35,855 nucleotides of DNA from Clostridia bacterium (lineage in GTDB: Bacteria; Bacillota; Clostridia; Oscillospirales; CAG-272), in contig JAFQPM010000004.1 of assembly GCA_017411745.1 (NCBI GenBank), forward strand, positions 1 through 35,855, read 5' to 3'. Made by a program: the position numbers and the translations under genes. The notes under the pieces were generated by a model that was given only the letters and a program-made list of their open reading frames with translations, did no database searches and was not told the DNA's origin. The stretch's first letter is position 1. Each line of letters begins with the position of its first letter. Below, in pieces: positions 24,037 through 33,072 of this stretch.

Positions 24037-24333
24037 ATGGAAAATAATAATCAAAAAACGCGTAAGGTTCCGATGCGTCAGTGCCTCGGATGCAACGAGC
24101 ATAAGCCGAAGCGCGAAATGATAAGAGTCGTAAGGACTCCCGAGGGCGCGGTCGAGCTCGATTTCGTCGGCAAAAAGTCAGGCAGAGGAGCGTATATTTG
24201 CCCCAAAAGATCATGCTTTGCAAAGGCGAGAAAGTCAAAGAGAATAGAGAATATTCTCGAGGTCAAGCTCCCCGAAGAGATATACGATCGTATGGAGCAG
24301 AGCATTTCGGAGGCTGAGGAACAGGATGGCTGA
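24037..24333 (+). CDS. rnpM: RNase P modulator RnpM (YlxR)
   Basis: A 98-residue YlxR-family protein. It has the signature PMRQCLGCNEHKPKREMIRV with a CxxC pair, then KKSGRGAYICP and the basic RNA-binding surface. In B. subtilis this protein was shown to bind RNase P RNA and modulate its activity. It lies between nusA and the L7Ae-like gene and overlaps the latter by 8 nt, the usual Firmicute order. Confidence 0.93.
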   Translation: MENNNQKTRKVPMRQCLGCNEHKPKREMIRVVRTPEGAVELDFVGKKSGRGAYICPKRSCFAKARKSKRIENILEVKLPEEIYDRMEQSISEAEEQDG

Positions 24334-24676
24334 CGAAAAGAACCTGCTTGGGCTTATCGGCATTTGCAAAAGGGCAGGCAAGACCGTCGTCGGAGTTCCG
24401 ATGATATGTGAGCATTTGCAGAAATACCGTAAGAAGCGTCCGATCGGTGAAGAAAAGGAAACAGAGCTGATCGTCATCGAAGCGTCGGACACCTCGCTTA
24501 ACACGCATAAAAAAATAAGCGATAAATGTACGTATTATAAAGTAAAGCACATCAGAATAGAGTCGAACTGCGAAATTTTGGGCAGAGCAGTCGGCAAGAG
24601 TGCTGTCGCGGCAGTGGCTATAGCAGATGAAAGCTTTTGCTGCGCAATCTTGGGAAAGCTTCCCAAGGACAATTAA
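24326..24676 (+). CDS. ylxQ: L7Ae-family RNA-binding protein YlxQ
   Basis: A 116-residue small protein of the L7Ae/L30e/S12e family. It opens with NLLGLIGICKRAGKTVVGV, which matches the family's N-terminal helix and basic RNA-contacting segment, and has the strand LIVIEASDTS and later AVAIADESF. It is somewhat longer than usual because of a charged insert (about 35-50, KKRPIGEEKE). Family members bind kink-turn RNA. It overlaps rnpM by 8 nt and precedes infB by 37 nt. Confidence 0.88.
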   Translation: MADEKNLLGLIGICKRAGKTVVGVPMICEHLQKYRKKRPIGEEKETELIVIEASDTSLNTHKKISDKCTYYKVKHIRIESNCEILGRAVGKSAVAAVAIADESFCCAILGKLPKDN

Positions 24677-24713
24677 AACATTGCAGTAAACCGGAAAGGT
24701 ATGGGTATAATTT

Positions 24714-27626
24714 ATGGCAGTAAAACCTCAGATCAAAGCGAATCAACTTGCAAAGGATCTTAATCTTAAGAGTAAGGAAATAACCGACATAATGGCGGGA
24801 AAGGGGATCGAGCTGAAGACTCAGAAGGCGCTTGAGCCTCACGAGTTCGACGTTCTTTTTGACGCGCTTACGTCGGCACATCAGATTGAAGGAATCGACG
24901 ACTATATAGACGGAGTTACCTTCATTCCCTCCAAGCTTGAAAAGGTGGAGAAAAAGGCTCCCGCGAAGGCAGAGCCCGCAAAGGAGATTGCCGTCGAGGA
25001 AAAGAAGGTCGAGGAGCCTGCAAAGGTAGAATCGTCAGAAAAACCGAATAAGAGCGAGAAGCCCTCTCCAAAGAGCGAGAAGGCGGCACAGCCCGAAACC
25101 AAAGCAAAGGAGGCTGTCGCTGCCAAGACGGACTCCGAGCCCCAGAAAGAAAACAAGGAAGAGAAAAAGACTCCCGAGCCCACAGCTCCCGTCATTAAGA
25201 CTCAGCCCAAGGTCGACAGAGCAGAGGCGCTTGCACGTGCGGCAGCAATAGAAAGGGCGGCACAGCAGAAGGCGGCGCAGAGAGCTTCACAGGGAGGCAA
25301 TCAAGATAACAGACAGAGGCCTGACAATAACAATAGAAAAACCGAGGCTCCCCGTCGTGACAGACCCGCGTTTGAGCAGAGACCTCAGGGTCAGCAGACT
25401 CAGCAGGCTCAGCAGCGCAATCAGCCGCAGACTAACGACCGTTTCTCACGTATGGGCACACCTAACTTCGACAGACAGGCGGCACCTCAGAGAAGAGACG
25501 ACCGCAAGCCTCAGAAGCCTCAGTTCAACAATAACAGAGGCGGTATGGATAAGGACGATTATATCCCCTCCGCACCCAGAGAGAAGTTTCAGCCTCAGGC
25601 AATAGTCCGCGCACAGACCCCCAAGGGAGGCGACGGCACGAGCAAGAAGGGCGCGGCAAAGACCGTAGATATCCGTACCTCTAACGTCGATCTTTCCAAG
25701 TACGACGAGAAGCTCGACACCTTCGTTTCCGAAAACGAGAGAGACTTCCGCGGCGGAAACCAGAAGCTCAAGAAGCAGCAGAATCAGTCGAGACAGGAAA
25801 ACAGCTTTGGCGGTAAGGGCAAGAACGGCAAGAAGGGCGGCAAGCCCGAGCATAAGCAGCCCGTAACGATCATCAAGGGTCCCTTGAAGGTTCAGATCCC
25901 CGACGAGATCATCGTAAGTGATCTTGCGGCAATGCTTAAAGTTACAGTAGGCGAGGTCATCAAGAAGCTGATGCTCCTCGGCGCAATGGCAACCGCTAAC
26001 CAGACTATAGACTTTGATACTGCGGCGCTCGTAGCAGTCGAATGCGGAGCAGAGCCCGAAAAGGCAGTAGTAGTTACTATCGAAGAAAAGCTCTTCGATG
26101 AGACCGAGGACGCTCCCGAGCAGCTCGAGACCCGTGCTCCCGTCGTCTGCGTAATGGGACACGTTGACCACGGTAAGACCTCGCTCCTCGACGCGATCAG
26201 ACACACCAACGTGACCACCGGAGAGGCAGGCGGTATTACCCAGCACATCGGTGCTTACAGAGTCAAGATCAACGGTCAGGATATTACCTTCCTCGACACC
26301 CCCGGACACGAGGCGTTCACCGCAATGCGTGCCCGCGGAGCACAGTCCACCGATATCGCGATTCTTGTCGTAGCGGCAGACGATGGCATCATGCCACAGA
26401 CTGTCGAGGCGATCAATCACGCAAAGGCGGCAGGGGTAGATATTATAGTTGCAATCAACAAGATGGATAAGCCCACTGCAAATCCCGAAGCGGTAAAGCA
26501 GGAGCTTACCAAGTATGACCTCGTTCCCGAGGAGTGGGGAGGAGACGTCATCTGCGTTCCCGTATCTGCTCTTACGAGAATGGGTATAGAGGACCTTCTC
26601 GAGAACGTTCTTCTCGTAGCAGAGGTCAAGGAGCTCAAGGCTAATCCCAACAGACGCGCAAAGGGTCTTGTCATCGAGGCGAAGCTCGATAAGGGACGCG
26701 GTCCCGTTGCTACCGTCCTTGTTCAGAACGGTACGCTTCACAATGGCGATATCGTCATCGCAGGTACGTCCGTAGGACGTGTCAGAGCTATGACCGACCA
26801 TAACGGTAAGCTTCTCAAGGTTGCAGGTCCTTCCGTTCCCGTTGAGATCATTGGTCTTGCCGAAGTTCCCACCGCAGGTGACGAGTTTGCGGCAGTTGAG
26901 GACGAAAGAATGGCAAGAGAGCTTGCAGATCAGAGAAAGTCCAAGGCAAAGGAAGAGTACTTCAAGGCTAACGCCAGAGCTAACCTTAACGATCTCTTTG
27001 CTCAGATCAGCGAAGGAATCAAGGATCTCAATATTATTGTCAAGGCAGACGTCGTAGGCTCTGCCGAGGCAGTCAAGGCATCGCTTGTTAAGCTGGCAAA
27101 CGAGGAGGTAAGAGTCAACGTTATTCACTCCGCAGTCGGAGGAATTACCGAGGGTGACGTTACTTTTGCGGCGGCATCCAACGCGATCATCGTCGGCTTT
27201 AACGTCCGTCCTGATAAGGCGGCGCTCGACTCTGCGGAAAGACAGGGTGTCGATATGAGAATGTACCGTGTCATCTATCAGTGCATCGAGGAGATCGAGG
27301 CAGCGATGAAGGGTATGCTTGCGCCCAAGTTCCGCGAGAATCTGCTCGGTCATGCTGAGGTCCGTCAGACTATCCACGTTCCTAACGTCGGCACGATCGC
27401 GGGCTCGTATATACTTGACGGTAAGATCGCAAGAAACGCACAGATCCGTGTCGTCCGTGACGGCGTAGTTATCTTCGAGGATAAGATCTCGTCGCTCAAG
27501 AGATTCAAGGACGATGCCAAGGAGGTAGCGCAGGGCTACGAGTGCGGTGTCGGTCTCGAAAGATTCAACGACATCAAGGAAGGCGATATTCTCGAGGCAT
27601 TTGTGATGGAAGAGATCGAAAGATAA
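24714..27626 (+). CDS. infB: Translation initiation factor IF-2
   Basis: A 970-residue GTPase that recruits initiator tRNA to the 30S subunit. An IF2-N domain (about 5-55) is followed by a very long low-complexity linker (about 75-385) rich in Lys, Glu, Pro, Gln and Arg, then a second IF2-N domain (about 390-445). The G domain has GHVDHGKT near 482, DTPGHEAFT near 529 and NKMDKP near 582; domains II-IV follow. The start at 24714 is used; an ATG 13 nt upstream is out of frame. Codon use is the strongly biased type expected for a highly expressed gene. It ends the operon; rbfA does not follow. Confidence 0.97.
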   Translation: MAVKPQIKANQLAKDLNLKSKEITDIMAGKGIELKTQKALEPHEFDVLFDALTSAHQIEGIDDYIDGVTFIPSKLEKVEKKAPAKAEPAKEIAVEEKKVEEPAKVESSEKPNKSEKPSPKSEKAAQPETKAKEAVAAKTDSEPQKENKEEKKTPEPTAPVIKTQPKVDRAEALARAAAIERAAQQKAAQRASQGGNQDNRQRPDNNNRKTEAPRRDRPAFEQRPQGQQTQQAQQRNQPQTNDRFSRMGTPNFDRQAAPQRRDDRKPQKPQFNNNRGGMDKDDYIPSAPREKFQPQAIVRAQTPKGGDGTSKKGAAKTVDIRTSNVDLSKYDEKLDTFVSENERDFRGGNQKLKKQQNQSRQENSFGGKGKNGKKGGKPEHKQPVTIIKGPLKVQIPDEIIVSDLAAMLKVTVGEVIKKLMLLGAMATANQTIDFDTAALVAVECGAEPEKAVVVTIEEKLFDETEDAPEQLETRAPVVCVMGHVDHGKTSLLDAIRHTNVTTGEAGGITQHIGAYRVKINGQDITFLDTPGHEAFTAMRARGAQSTDIAILVVAADDGIMPQTVEAINHAKAAGVDIIVAINKMDKPTANPEAVKQELTKYDLVPEEWGGDVICVPVSALTRMGIEDLLENVLLVAEVKELKANPNRRAKGLVIEAKLDKGRGPVATVLVQNGTLHNGDIVIAGTSVGRVRAMTDHNGKLLKVAGPSVPVEIIGLAEVPTAGDEFAAVEDERMARELADQRKSKAKEEYFKANARANLNDLFAQISEGIKDLNIIVKADVVGSAEAVKASLVKLANEEVRVNVIHSAVGGITEGDVTFAAASNAIIVGFNVRPDKAALDSAERQGVDMRMYRVIYQCIEEIEAAMKGMLAPKFRENLLGHAEVRQTIHVPNVGTIAGSYILDGKIARNAQIRVVRDGVVIFEDKISSLKRFKDDAKEVAQGYECGVGLERFNDIKEGDILEAFVMEEIER

Positions 27627-27716
27627 TCGAAAATATCAATTTTGAATATTCACGCAAATATTCAGTTTTTAAAGCAAATATTCATAACGATCCAGATATA
27701 ACCCCGCACAGATCAG

Positions 27717-27749
27717 AATGCAGGCTCCATATCCGTGAGCCTGCATTTT
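27717..27749 (+). terminator. Terminator after infB
   Basis: TGCAGGCTC (27719-27727) pairs with GAGCCTGCA (27737-27745), flanked by AA and TTTT. It lies about 90 nt past infB and just before the Nudix gene's ribosome binding site; the gap from infB carries three AATATTCA repeats and no gene. Confidence 0.8.
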
Positions 27750-27782
27750 GATTTAAAGCTTTATATGATAGGAGGTGGGAAA

Positions 27783-28208
27783 ATGACTTTTGAAAAGTCC
27801 TGCGGAGCTGTAGTTTTTCGCAACGAGCGAAAGGAAGGTCAGCTTCAAAGATACGTGCTTATGATAAAGCATTCGGTTCACGGACACCATTCGTTTCCAA
27901 AGGGACACGTTGAGGTAGGCGAGACCGAGAAGATGACCGCGGAAAGAGAAGTGCTTGAGGAGACAGCGGTTCGTATACATATCAATGAAAAATTCAGACA
28001 GCCCGTATATTACAGACCCAAGCCGGGAGTAAAAAAAGAAGTCGTTTATTTTCTCGCCTTTACAAGACAGACCGAGATAAAAGCTCGTCCGGGAGAGGTT
28101 GCACAGGTCGATTGGATTCCCGTTGAACAAGCGGAATCGTTGCTTACTCACGGCAATGATAAAAAGGTCTTGTCGCTCGCGATCGAGTATATCGAGGGCA
28201 AGCGATAA
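27783..28208 (+). CDS. Nudix hydrolase
   Basis: A 141-residue Nudix protein. The start at 27783 follows a strong AGGAGGTG site. The Nudix box at about 41-63 reads GHVEVGETEKMTAEREVLEE, so the key G-x5-E-x7-REUxEE pattern is intact, except that the usual Gly near its end is Ala (TAV). The N-terminal CGAVVFR strand and the later YFLAF strand fit the diadenosine-polyphosphate or nucleotide pyrophosphatase branch. Substrate is uncertain. It lies directly after the infB terminator; no separate promoter is obvious, so it may rely on readthrough. Confidence 0.87.
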   Translation: MTFEKSCGAVVFRNERKEGQLQRYVLMIKHSVHGHHSFPKGHVEVGETEKMTAEREVLEETAVRIHINEKFRQPVYYRPKPGVKKEVVYFLAFTRQTEIKARPGEVAQVDWIPVEQAESLLTHGNDKKVLSLAIEYIEGKR

Positions 28209-28295
28209 TGTCTGTTCTGTCCAAAATTAACAGATTAATCCGTCGTTTAAATTATGTATAAATATTCATAATTTGTTGACATATAACCACAATCG

Positions 28296-28345
28296 AAAGA
28301 AGCGATCAAGGCACCGAAAAGACGGCCTCGACCGCTTCTTTTTTT
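28296..28345. terminator. Bidirectional terminator between Nudix gene and feoB
   Basis: AAAGAAGCG (28296-28304) pairs with CGCTTCTTT (28333-28341), with an inner partly paired stem, followed by a seven-T tract on the plus strand. On the minus strand it follows feoB within 10 nt but with a shorter T run. The 28209-28295 stretch holds only an AT-rich palindrome (AAATTATG/CATAATTT). Confidence 0.8.
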
Positions 28346-28351
28346 GTAGAT

Positions 28352-30376
28352 CTATGCCCCGAAAAGAGCAAAAATTCCATTTGTGATCATACAGACAGCA
28401 ACGCCGCAGATCGTTGGAATTATCACCGCTGCCAGAGTCCAGAGCCAGCTCCCCGACTCCTTTTTTATCGTCAGAAGCGTGGTCGCGCACGGCCAATGAA
28501 AAAGTGAGAAAAGCATTGTGCACAAAGCGGTTTTAAGGGTCCAACCGTTGTCGACAAACAGCGTTTTGAGCTCAAAAAGCGAGCTGTAATCGGTAAGCAT
28601 ATTTGCCGACGTATATGCCATAATAACTATCGGAATAACTATCTCGTTTGCAGGCAAAGCGAGAATAAACGCCAATAATATCACCCCGTCAAGCCCCAAA
28701 AGAGATGCAAACGGATCAAGAAAATTCGAGCAAATAGCCAATAAACTCGACTCTCCAAAATAGAGATTCCCCATGATCCATATAAGGATTCCGGCAGGCA
28801 AAGCCGATATGACTGCCCTGCCCAAAACGAAGATCGTGCGATCAAAAACCGAGCGAATAAGTGTCTTGCAGATCTGAGGCCTTCTGTATGGTGGGAGCTC
28901 GAGGGTGAACGCCGAGGGCAAGCCTCGCAAGAGCGTAATTGAGAGAATTTTTGACACTAAAAACGTCATTCCGACGGCAAGGATTATCAGTGCGGTCAAT
29001 AGCAAAGCAGACACGAGTGACGACGAAAATCCTACGGCGCCGCCAACGAAAAATATTGATAAAAGCGTTATCAGTAAAGGGAATCTACCATTGCAAGGAA
29101 CTAAAGAATTGGTCAGCATAGCGATCATTCTTTCTCTTGGTGAGTCTATGATACGGCAGCCGACGACTCCCGTTGCGTTGCATCCGAAGCCCATACACAT
29201 CGTAAGCGCTTGCTTGCCGCAGCTGTTGCATTTTTTGAACGGTTTATCGAGGTTGAATGCGACGCGTGGCAGATATCCCGAGTCCTCAAGCAGAGTAAAT
29301 AAAGGGAAAAATATCGCCATAGGCGGCAGCATTACGGATACTATCCAAGCGAGCGTACGGTATGCGCCGTCGATCAAAACTCCGCACAGCCATTCGGGAG
29401 TTTGTATATGGCGTAAGAGATTCCCAAGCTTATCACCGATGAAAAAGAGCGCCGTGGAGAGCCATTGTGACGGGTAGTTCGCACCCACTATCGTTATCCA
29501 AAATATGATTGCAAGCAGAGCAAGCATGATCGGATATGCGGTCTTTTTGCCCGTGAATAAGCGGTCAAGAAGGCGATCTCGATCTTGATCATCGCTCTTT
29601 TTCCGTCGGCAGACCTCGTGATAGATTTTTTCGGCGGCGAGGACGATCTGCTCCGATTCGTCTTCGGAATTTTTTTCGTTTTCGTATGAATCGTTCTCCG
29701 TTGTTTTATAAAATTCAGACCGTTCTCGCGGAGAAACTGTGTCTGATTTTTCTTTGTCTGACAAGGGATATTTTGCTTTTGCGTTATCATCCGTCGGTGA
29801 TGTGTCCAAGAGCTTGTTGTTGGCTGACAAAAGTGTTCCAAGTGCTTGCAAAAGATCGCGAAGTCCGTCTTTTTTTCGTGCTATCGCGCCCACTGTCTGC
29901 ACACCGATCCGTTGCCCCAATAGTTCGAGATCTATCTCTATGCCTTTTCGTTTGGCCTCGTCGAGCAGGTTGACGCAGATTACAGTAGGTCGCCTCAAAG
30001 CAAGTATCTGAAGCGCTAAAATGAGGTTTCTTTCAAGGCAAGTGGCATCGCAAACTACAACGATGGCGTCTATATCGGGCGAGCACAAGACCTCTTTTGC
30101 TATCTCCTCCTCGGCAGATCTTGTCACAAGCGAATATGTACCCGGAACGTCCACGGCAACGCAGGTCTTGCCGTCAAGGTCAAAGCAACCCTCTGCAAGC
30201 GCGACGGTCTTGCCCGTCCAGTTTCCCGTGTGCTGATTCATTCCTGTCAGTGCATTGAAGACCGTGCTTTTTCCAACGTTTGGGTTACCCGCTATAGCGA
30301 TCTTGATCTCAGGAGTGAATTCGCCGTTCTTTTGTCGGCTCAACTCTGCTCTCGTGCTTTTTCTCGTCAGTCCCAT
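28352..30376 (-). CDS. feoB: Ferrous iron transporter FeoB
   Basis: A 674-residue membrane protein that imports Fe2+. The start at 30376 is chosen for its AAGGAGGTGGAGC site; a longer frame of 19 extra residues lacks one. The cytosolic G domain has G1 GNPNVGKS (30-37), G3 DVPGTYS and G4 NLLDEAKRKG. After the GDI region comes an unusually long hydrophilic Ser/Glu/Lys-rich stretch of about 70 residues before the membrane domain. Gate motifs include GFGCNATGVVGCRIIDSPRE and LVPCNGRFP. It overlaps feoA by 68 nt. Regulation is probably through the palindrome upstream of feoA. Confidence 0.95.
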   Translation of the reverse strand: MGLTRKSTRAELSRQKNGEFTPEIKIAIAGNPNVGKSTVFNALTGMNQHTGNWTGKTVALAEGCFDLDGKTCVAVDVPGTYSLVTRSAEEEIAKEVLCSPDIDAIVVVCDATCLERNLILALQILALRRPTVICVNLLDEAKRKGIEIDLELLGQRIGVQTVGAIARKKDGLRDLLQALGTLLSANNKLLDTSPTDDNAKAKYPLSDKEKSDTVSPRERSEFYKTTENDSYENEKNSEDESEQIVLAAEKIYHEVCRRKKSDDQDRDRLLDRLFTGKKTAYPIMLALLAIIFWITIVGANYPSQWLSTALFFIGDKLGNLLRHIQTPEWLCGVLIDGAYRTLAWIVSVMLPPMAIFFPLFTLLEDSGYLPRVAFNLDKPFKKCNSCGKQALTMCMGFGCNATGVVGCRIIDSPRERMIAMLTNSLVPCNGRFPLLITLLSIFFVGGAVGFSSSLVSALLLTALIILAVGMTFLVSKILSITLLRGLPSAFTLELPPYRRPQICKTLIRSVFDRTIFVLGRAVISALPAGILIWIMGNLYFGESSLLAICSNFLDPFASLLGLDGVILLAFILALPANEIVIPIVIMAYTSANMLTDYSSLFELKTLFVDNGWTLKTALCTMLFSLFHWPCATTLLTIKKESGSWLWTLAAVIIPTICGVAVCMITNGIFALFGA

Positions 30377-30620
30377 CGTGCTCCACCTCCTTTTCGACCA
30401 AAATCGATCTGCAATCCTCATTGCGTATCGCAATCACGGCTCCGCGTATCATATACGCCTTCATATCGTTGCCTCGGCTTCGGTGCAGACACTTGATCTT
30501 CGTTCCTCGTATAAGCCCGATATCTAAAAATCGCTGTCGAATATCGCCGCAGGGCAAGATCTCAACTATCCTTGCAGACTCGCCTGTGGAAATATCGCAC
30601 AGTTTATAGGTTTTATTCAT
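30309..30620 (-). CDS. feoA: Ferrous iron transport protein FeoA
   Basis: A 103-residue SH3-like protein that partners FeoB at the membrane. The ATG at 30620 is preferred over one 9 nt upstream, because GGAG sits 9 nt from it but abuts the other. The FeoA core (about 1-75) shows the family features LPCGDIRQRFLDIGLIRGTKI and AIRNEDCRSILVE. The last 22-25 residues (charged, DEKKHESRVEPTKERR) fall in the overlap with feoB and are not part of the usual domain. The feoB ribosome binding site lies inside feoA, suggesting translational coupling. Confidence 0.9.
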   Translation of the reverse strand: MNKTYKLCDISTGESARIVEILPCGDIRQRFLDIGLIRGTKIKCLHRSRGNDMKAYMIRGAVIAIRNEDCRSILVEKEVEHDGTDEKKHESRVEPTKERRIHS

Positions 30621-30640
30621 AAAATTCATCTCCGGATCGT

Positions 30641-30661
30641 ATATTGGGAGTTTCCCATTAT
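30641..30661 (-). promoter_or_regulatory. Palindromic operator candidate upstream of feoAB
   Basis: ATATTGGGA-GTT-TCCCATTAT, an inverted repeat with arms matching at 8 of 9 positions. A minus-strand GATAAT (30662-30657) overlaps it and may be the -10 element. The position fits repression of iron uptake by a Fur- or DtxR-type regulator; the sequence does not clearly match a consensus I can name. Confidence 0.45.
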
Positions 30662-30731
30662 CAGTATATCTGCCTTGAGGCGAAAGGTTACGTATTTTGT
30701 CGAGCGCTTGCAGATTCTTTCTTCAAAGACA

Positions 30732-30760
30732 TTGACAAAATACCGATCATGGTATAAAAT
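30732..30760 (+). promoter_or_regulatory. Promoter of the gph-rsmF operon
   Basis: TTGACA (30732-30737), a 17-nt spacer and TAAAAT (30755-30760), about 32 nt before the gph start codon. It diverges from feoAB. Confidence 0.7.
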
Positions 30761-30791
30761 TATATTGTTTAATTGAATTGTGAGGTATGTG

Positions 30792-31466
30792 ATGAATTGT
30801 AATAAAGCGGTTATTTTTGATCTTGACGGCACGTTGCTCGACACCTTGGACGACCTGACGGATTGTGTTAACTATATGCTCGAAAAATATGGATATCCGT
30901 CTAAAGATCGGATTGAGATCCGCCGTTTTTTAGGAAACGGAGCGAGGTATCTTATCGAGCGTTCGCTTGACGGAGCGCTTGAAGGCGAAGCTTTTGAGAG
31001 ATTTTTAGAGGAATACAAGGAATATTACGAAAAAAATTCGGGTATCAAGACCGCGCCTTACGAAAACATCGTCGATCTGCTCGGCAGACTGAGAGAACAC
31101 GGATTTAAAATAGCGGTGGTTTCAAACAAGCCCGACGGCGCGGCGCGTTATCTGTGTGATCTTCATTTTCCCGAGCTTGTGGACTTTGCCCTTGGCGATA
31201 GAGACGATATTCGCCGCAAGCCCTCGGCTGATCCCGTTTTGCTTGCTATGAGGGAGCTTGGTTGCAACAAGGCGGTCTACGTTGGCGACTCGGAGGTCGA
31301 TATCGAGACTGCGAAGAACGCGAATATACCGTGTATCAGCGTTACGTGGGGATTCAGAGACAGAGATGAGCTTGCGGCAAGCGGCGCGAGTTATTTTGCC
31401 GACAATGCGGACGAGCTTGGGGCAATTTTGCTTGATTTGACGAATAAGGGCGAAAGGATAGATTGA
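30792..31466 (+). CDS. gph: HAD-family phosphoglycolate-phosphatase-like hydrolase
   Basis: A 224-residue haloacid dehalogenase superfamily phosphatase. Motif I is FDLDGTLLDT with nucleophile Asp10 and acid/base Asp12, motif II VVSNKP, motif III lysine in RRKPSAD, and motif IV VGDSEVDIETAKNA. The helical cap (about 15-85) is of the Gph/PGMB type. It probably removes phosphate from 2-phosphoglycolate or a similar small substrate, but HAD specificity is not reliable from sequence. The ATG at 30792 is chosen over an in-frame GTG four codons earlier that would encompass the GAGG site. One nucleotide separates its stop from the next start. Confidence 0.88.
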   Translation: MNCNKAVIFDLDGTLLDTLDDLTDCVNYMLEKYGYPSKDRIEIRRFLGNGARYLIERSLDGALEGEAFERFLEEYKEYYEKNSGIKTAPYENIVDLLGRLREHGFKIAVVSNKPDGAARYLCDLHFPELVDFALGDRDDIRRKPSADPVLLAMRELGCNKAVYVGDSEVDIETAKNANIPCISVTWGFRDRDELAASGASYFADNADELGAILLDLTNKGERID

Positions 31467-31467
31467 T

Positions 31468-32892
31468 ATGCTTCCTGAAAAATTCAAGGAGAGAATGGAG
31501 AAGCTGCTCGGTCAGCAGAGCGAAGCTTTTTTTCAAGCGATAGAATCGGGCGAGGCGGTCAGAAGCTTCAGAGTTAACGGCATTAAATGTTCCGTAGATG
31601 ATTTCGAGGTGGCGGACATTCAAATAGACAAAAGAAAAGCAACTTTTCCGCCTGATGCTTACTATACCGAAGAAAAATTCCCGGGTCGACTTTCGTGTCA
31701 CCATTCGGGAATGATATATATGCAGGACCCATCTGCTATGGCGACCGTGCACGCGATAGAAATAAAAAAAGGCGCAAGGGTGCTTGACTCCTGCTCGGCG
31801 CCCGGAGGCAAAACCACGCAGCTTGCCGCTGCCGTTGGAAACCGCGGAGTTGTGGTCGCCAACGAATACGAGGCAAAACGATGCCGCATATTGCAGAGCA
31901 ACGTTGAGAGAATGGGCTGTGTGAACACGGTCATCGTTAATCTCGACACTGCGGTGCTTGCCGAAACTTATCCTGCCGAGTTTGACGTTGTCTTATGCGA
32001 TGCGCCCTGCTCGGGAGAGGGCATGTTCCGCAAAAATTCACTCGCTATTGACGAGTGGAGTGAGGAAAACGTTAATATGTGCGCGGAAAGGCAGAGGAAG
32101 ATACTTGCGAACGTTGAAAAATGCGTTGCAGAGAATGGATATTTGATCTATTCGACCTGCACCTTTTCGCTCGAGGAAAATGAGAAGAACGTGGAGTGGT
32201 TTCTCGATAAATACTTTGATTTTGAGCTTTGTGAGGTAACAGAGGAATTAAGGCAGGTCACGTCTGATGGCATCTGCTTTGACGGTTGTCGATACGATAT
32301 GACGAGGACTCGGAGATTTTATCCTCACGTTTCGGAGGGCGAGGGGCAATTTATCGCGGTTATGCGGAGACATGGTGATAATTTGCGCAAGAATGAGCCT
32401 CCTGCGAAGGGCAAGGGCAAAAAGGGCAGTGCACAGAGACCTGACAAGCAGGAACTCGAAGCGATAGCTGCCGCCAAAAGCTTTATTGATGAAAACCTGC
32501 TTGTCGACAGCTTTGACGAAGAATTGTACGAGCTGGCATATCTGAACGGAAACGTATATATAAAGCCAAAAATTGCCCTGCCGAAGTATTCGGTATTTGC
32601 GGCGGGCGTTTGCGTTGGAGAGCTTGTGGGTAAAAGGCTTGTGCCACATCATCAGCTTTTCTCGGCATATGGCGCTTACTTTAAACGTAAGATCTTGCTC
32701 GGCGGCGAGTCGGTTCAGGCGGCGCAATATTTGCGAGGGCTCGAGATCGCTGTTGAGGGCCTTGAGAGATTTGAAGATAAGGCTGACGGTTGGGCAGCGG
32801 TGCTGATCGACGGTTGCGCTGTCGGAGGCGGAAAGGTGAGCAACGGTATTTGCAAAAACCACTATCCGAAGGGACTGAGGAATCAGCAGTGA
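31468..32892 (+). CDS. rsmF: 16S rRNA m5C methyltransferase, RsmF-like
   Basis: A 474-residue NOL1/NOP2/Sun family RNA cytosine-C5 methyltransferase. The SAM site DSCSAPGGKT is at 107-116, catalytic Cys231 lies in STCTFSLEENE and release Cys181 in DAPCSGEGMFRK. A C-terminal domain of about 170 residues, after a basic Lys/Gly linker near 310, resembles the PUA-like region of RsmF (YebU). Members methylate a cytosine in the decoding region of 16S rRNA; the exact position is inferred from the family. It begins 1 nt after gph and ends just before a terminator. Confidence 0.9.
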   Translation: MLPEKFKERMEKLLGQQSEAFFQAIESGEAVRSFRVNGIKCSVDDFEVADIQIDKRKATFPPDAYYTEEKFPGRLSCHHSGMIYMQDPSAMATVHAIEIKKGARVLDSCSAPGGKTTQLAAAVGNRGVVVANEYEAKRCRILQSNVERMGCVNTVIVNLDTAVLAETYPAEFDVVLCDAPCSGEGMFRKNSLAIDEWSEENVNMCAERQRKILANVEKCVAENGYLIYSTCTFSLEENEKNVEWFLDKYFDFELCEVTEELRQVTSDGICFDGCRYDMTRTRRFYPHVSEGEGQFIAVMRRHGDNLRKNEPPAKGKGKKGSAQRPDKQELEAIAAAKSFIDENLLVDSFDEELYELAYLNGNVYIKPKIALPKYSVFAAGVCVGELVGKRLVPHHQLFSAYGAYFKRKILLGGESVQAAQYLRGLEIAVEGLERFEDKADGWAAVLIDGCAVGGGKVSNGICKNHYPKGLRNQQ

Positions 32893-32896
32893 TCAG

Positions 32897-32932
32897 AAAA
32901 GGTGTCGGTCGGAGGAGACCGATACCTTTTTT
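32897..32932 (+). terminator. Terminator after rsmF
   Basis: AAAAGGTGTCGGTC (32897-32910) pairs with GACCGATACCTTTT (32917-32930), one G.U, followed by further T. It begins about 5 nt past the stop codon. Confidence 0.88.
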
Positions 32933-32968
32933 GTGATTATTTGATCTTCTGCTTTTTGACCGAAAATG

Positions 32969-32997
32969 TTGACAAAATCATACCGAGGTGATATAAT
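32969..32997 (+). promoter_or_regulatory. Perfect consensus promoter of LRR lipoprotein gene
   Basis: TTGACA (32969-32974), a 17-nt spacer and TATAAT (32992-32997), an exact sigma-A consensus. Transcription should start near 33004, about 70 nt before the start codon. Confidence 0.88.
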
Positions 32998-33028
32998 CAA
33001 TCTGAGAACGAAGTAGCGTATTCTTGTA

Positions 33029-33053
33029 CGTGGCTTCGGCTACGCATTTTTTT
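33029..33053 (+). terminator. Leader terminator hairpin before LRR lipoprotein
   Basis: CGTGGC (33029-33034) pairs with GCTACG (33039-33044) around a TTCG tetraloop, followed by seven T (33047-33053). An upstream segment GTAGCGTA (33013-33020) can pair instead with either arm, so the leader can form alternative structures. It lies between promoter and ribosome binding site (GGAGG at about 33062). Confidence 0.65.
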
Positions 33054-33072
33054 GCCTTTTTGGAGGAAATCA

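Noticed and set aside
22954..24102. A 382-codon open frame antisense to nusA
   Set aside because: Same reasoning: it mirrors nusA, which has clear S1 and KH domains.
25446..27377. A 643-codon open frame antisense to infB
   Set aside because: It lies entirely within infB, has no ribosome binding site and no recognisable domain; long antisense frames are expected opposite strongly codon-biased genes.
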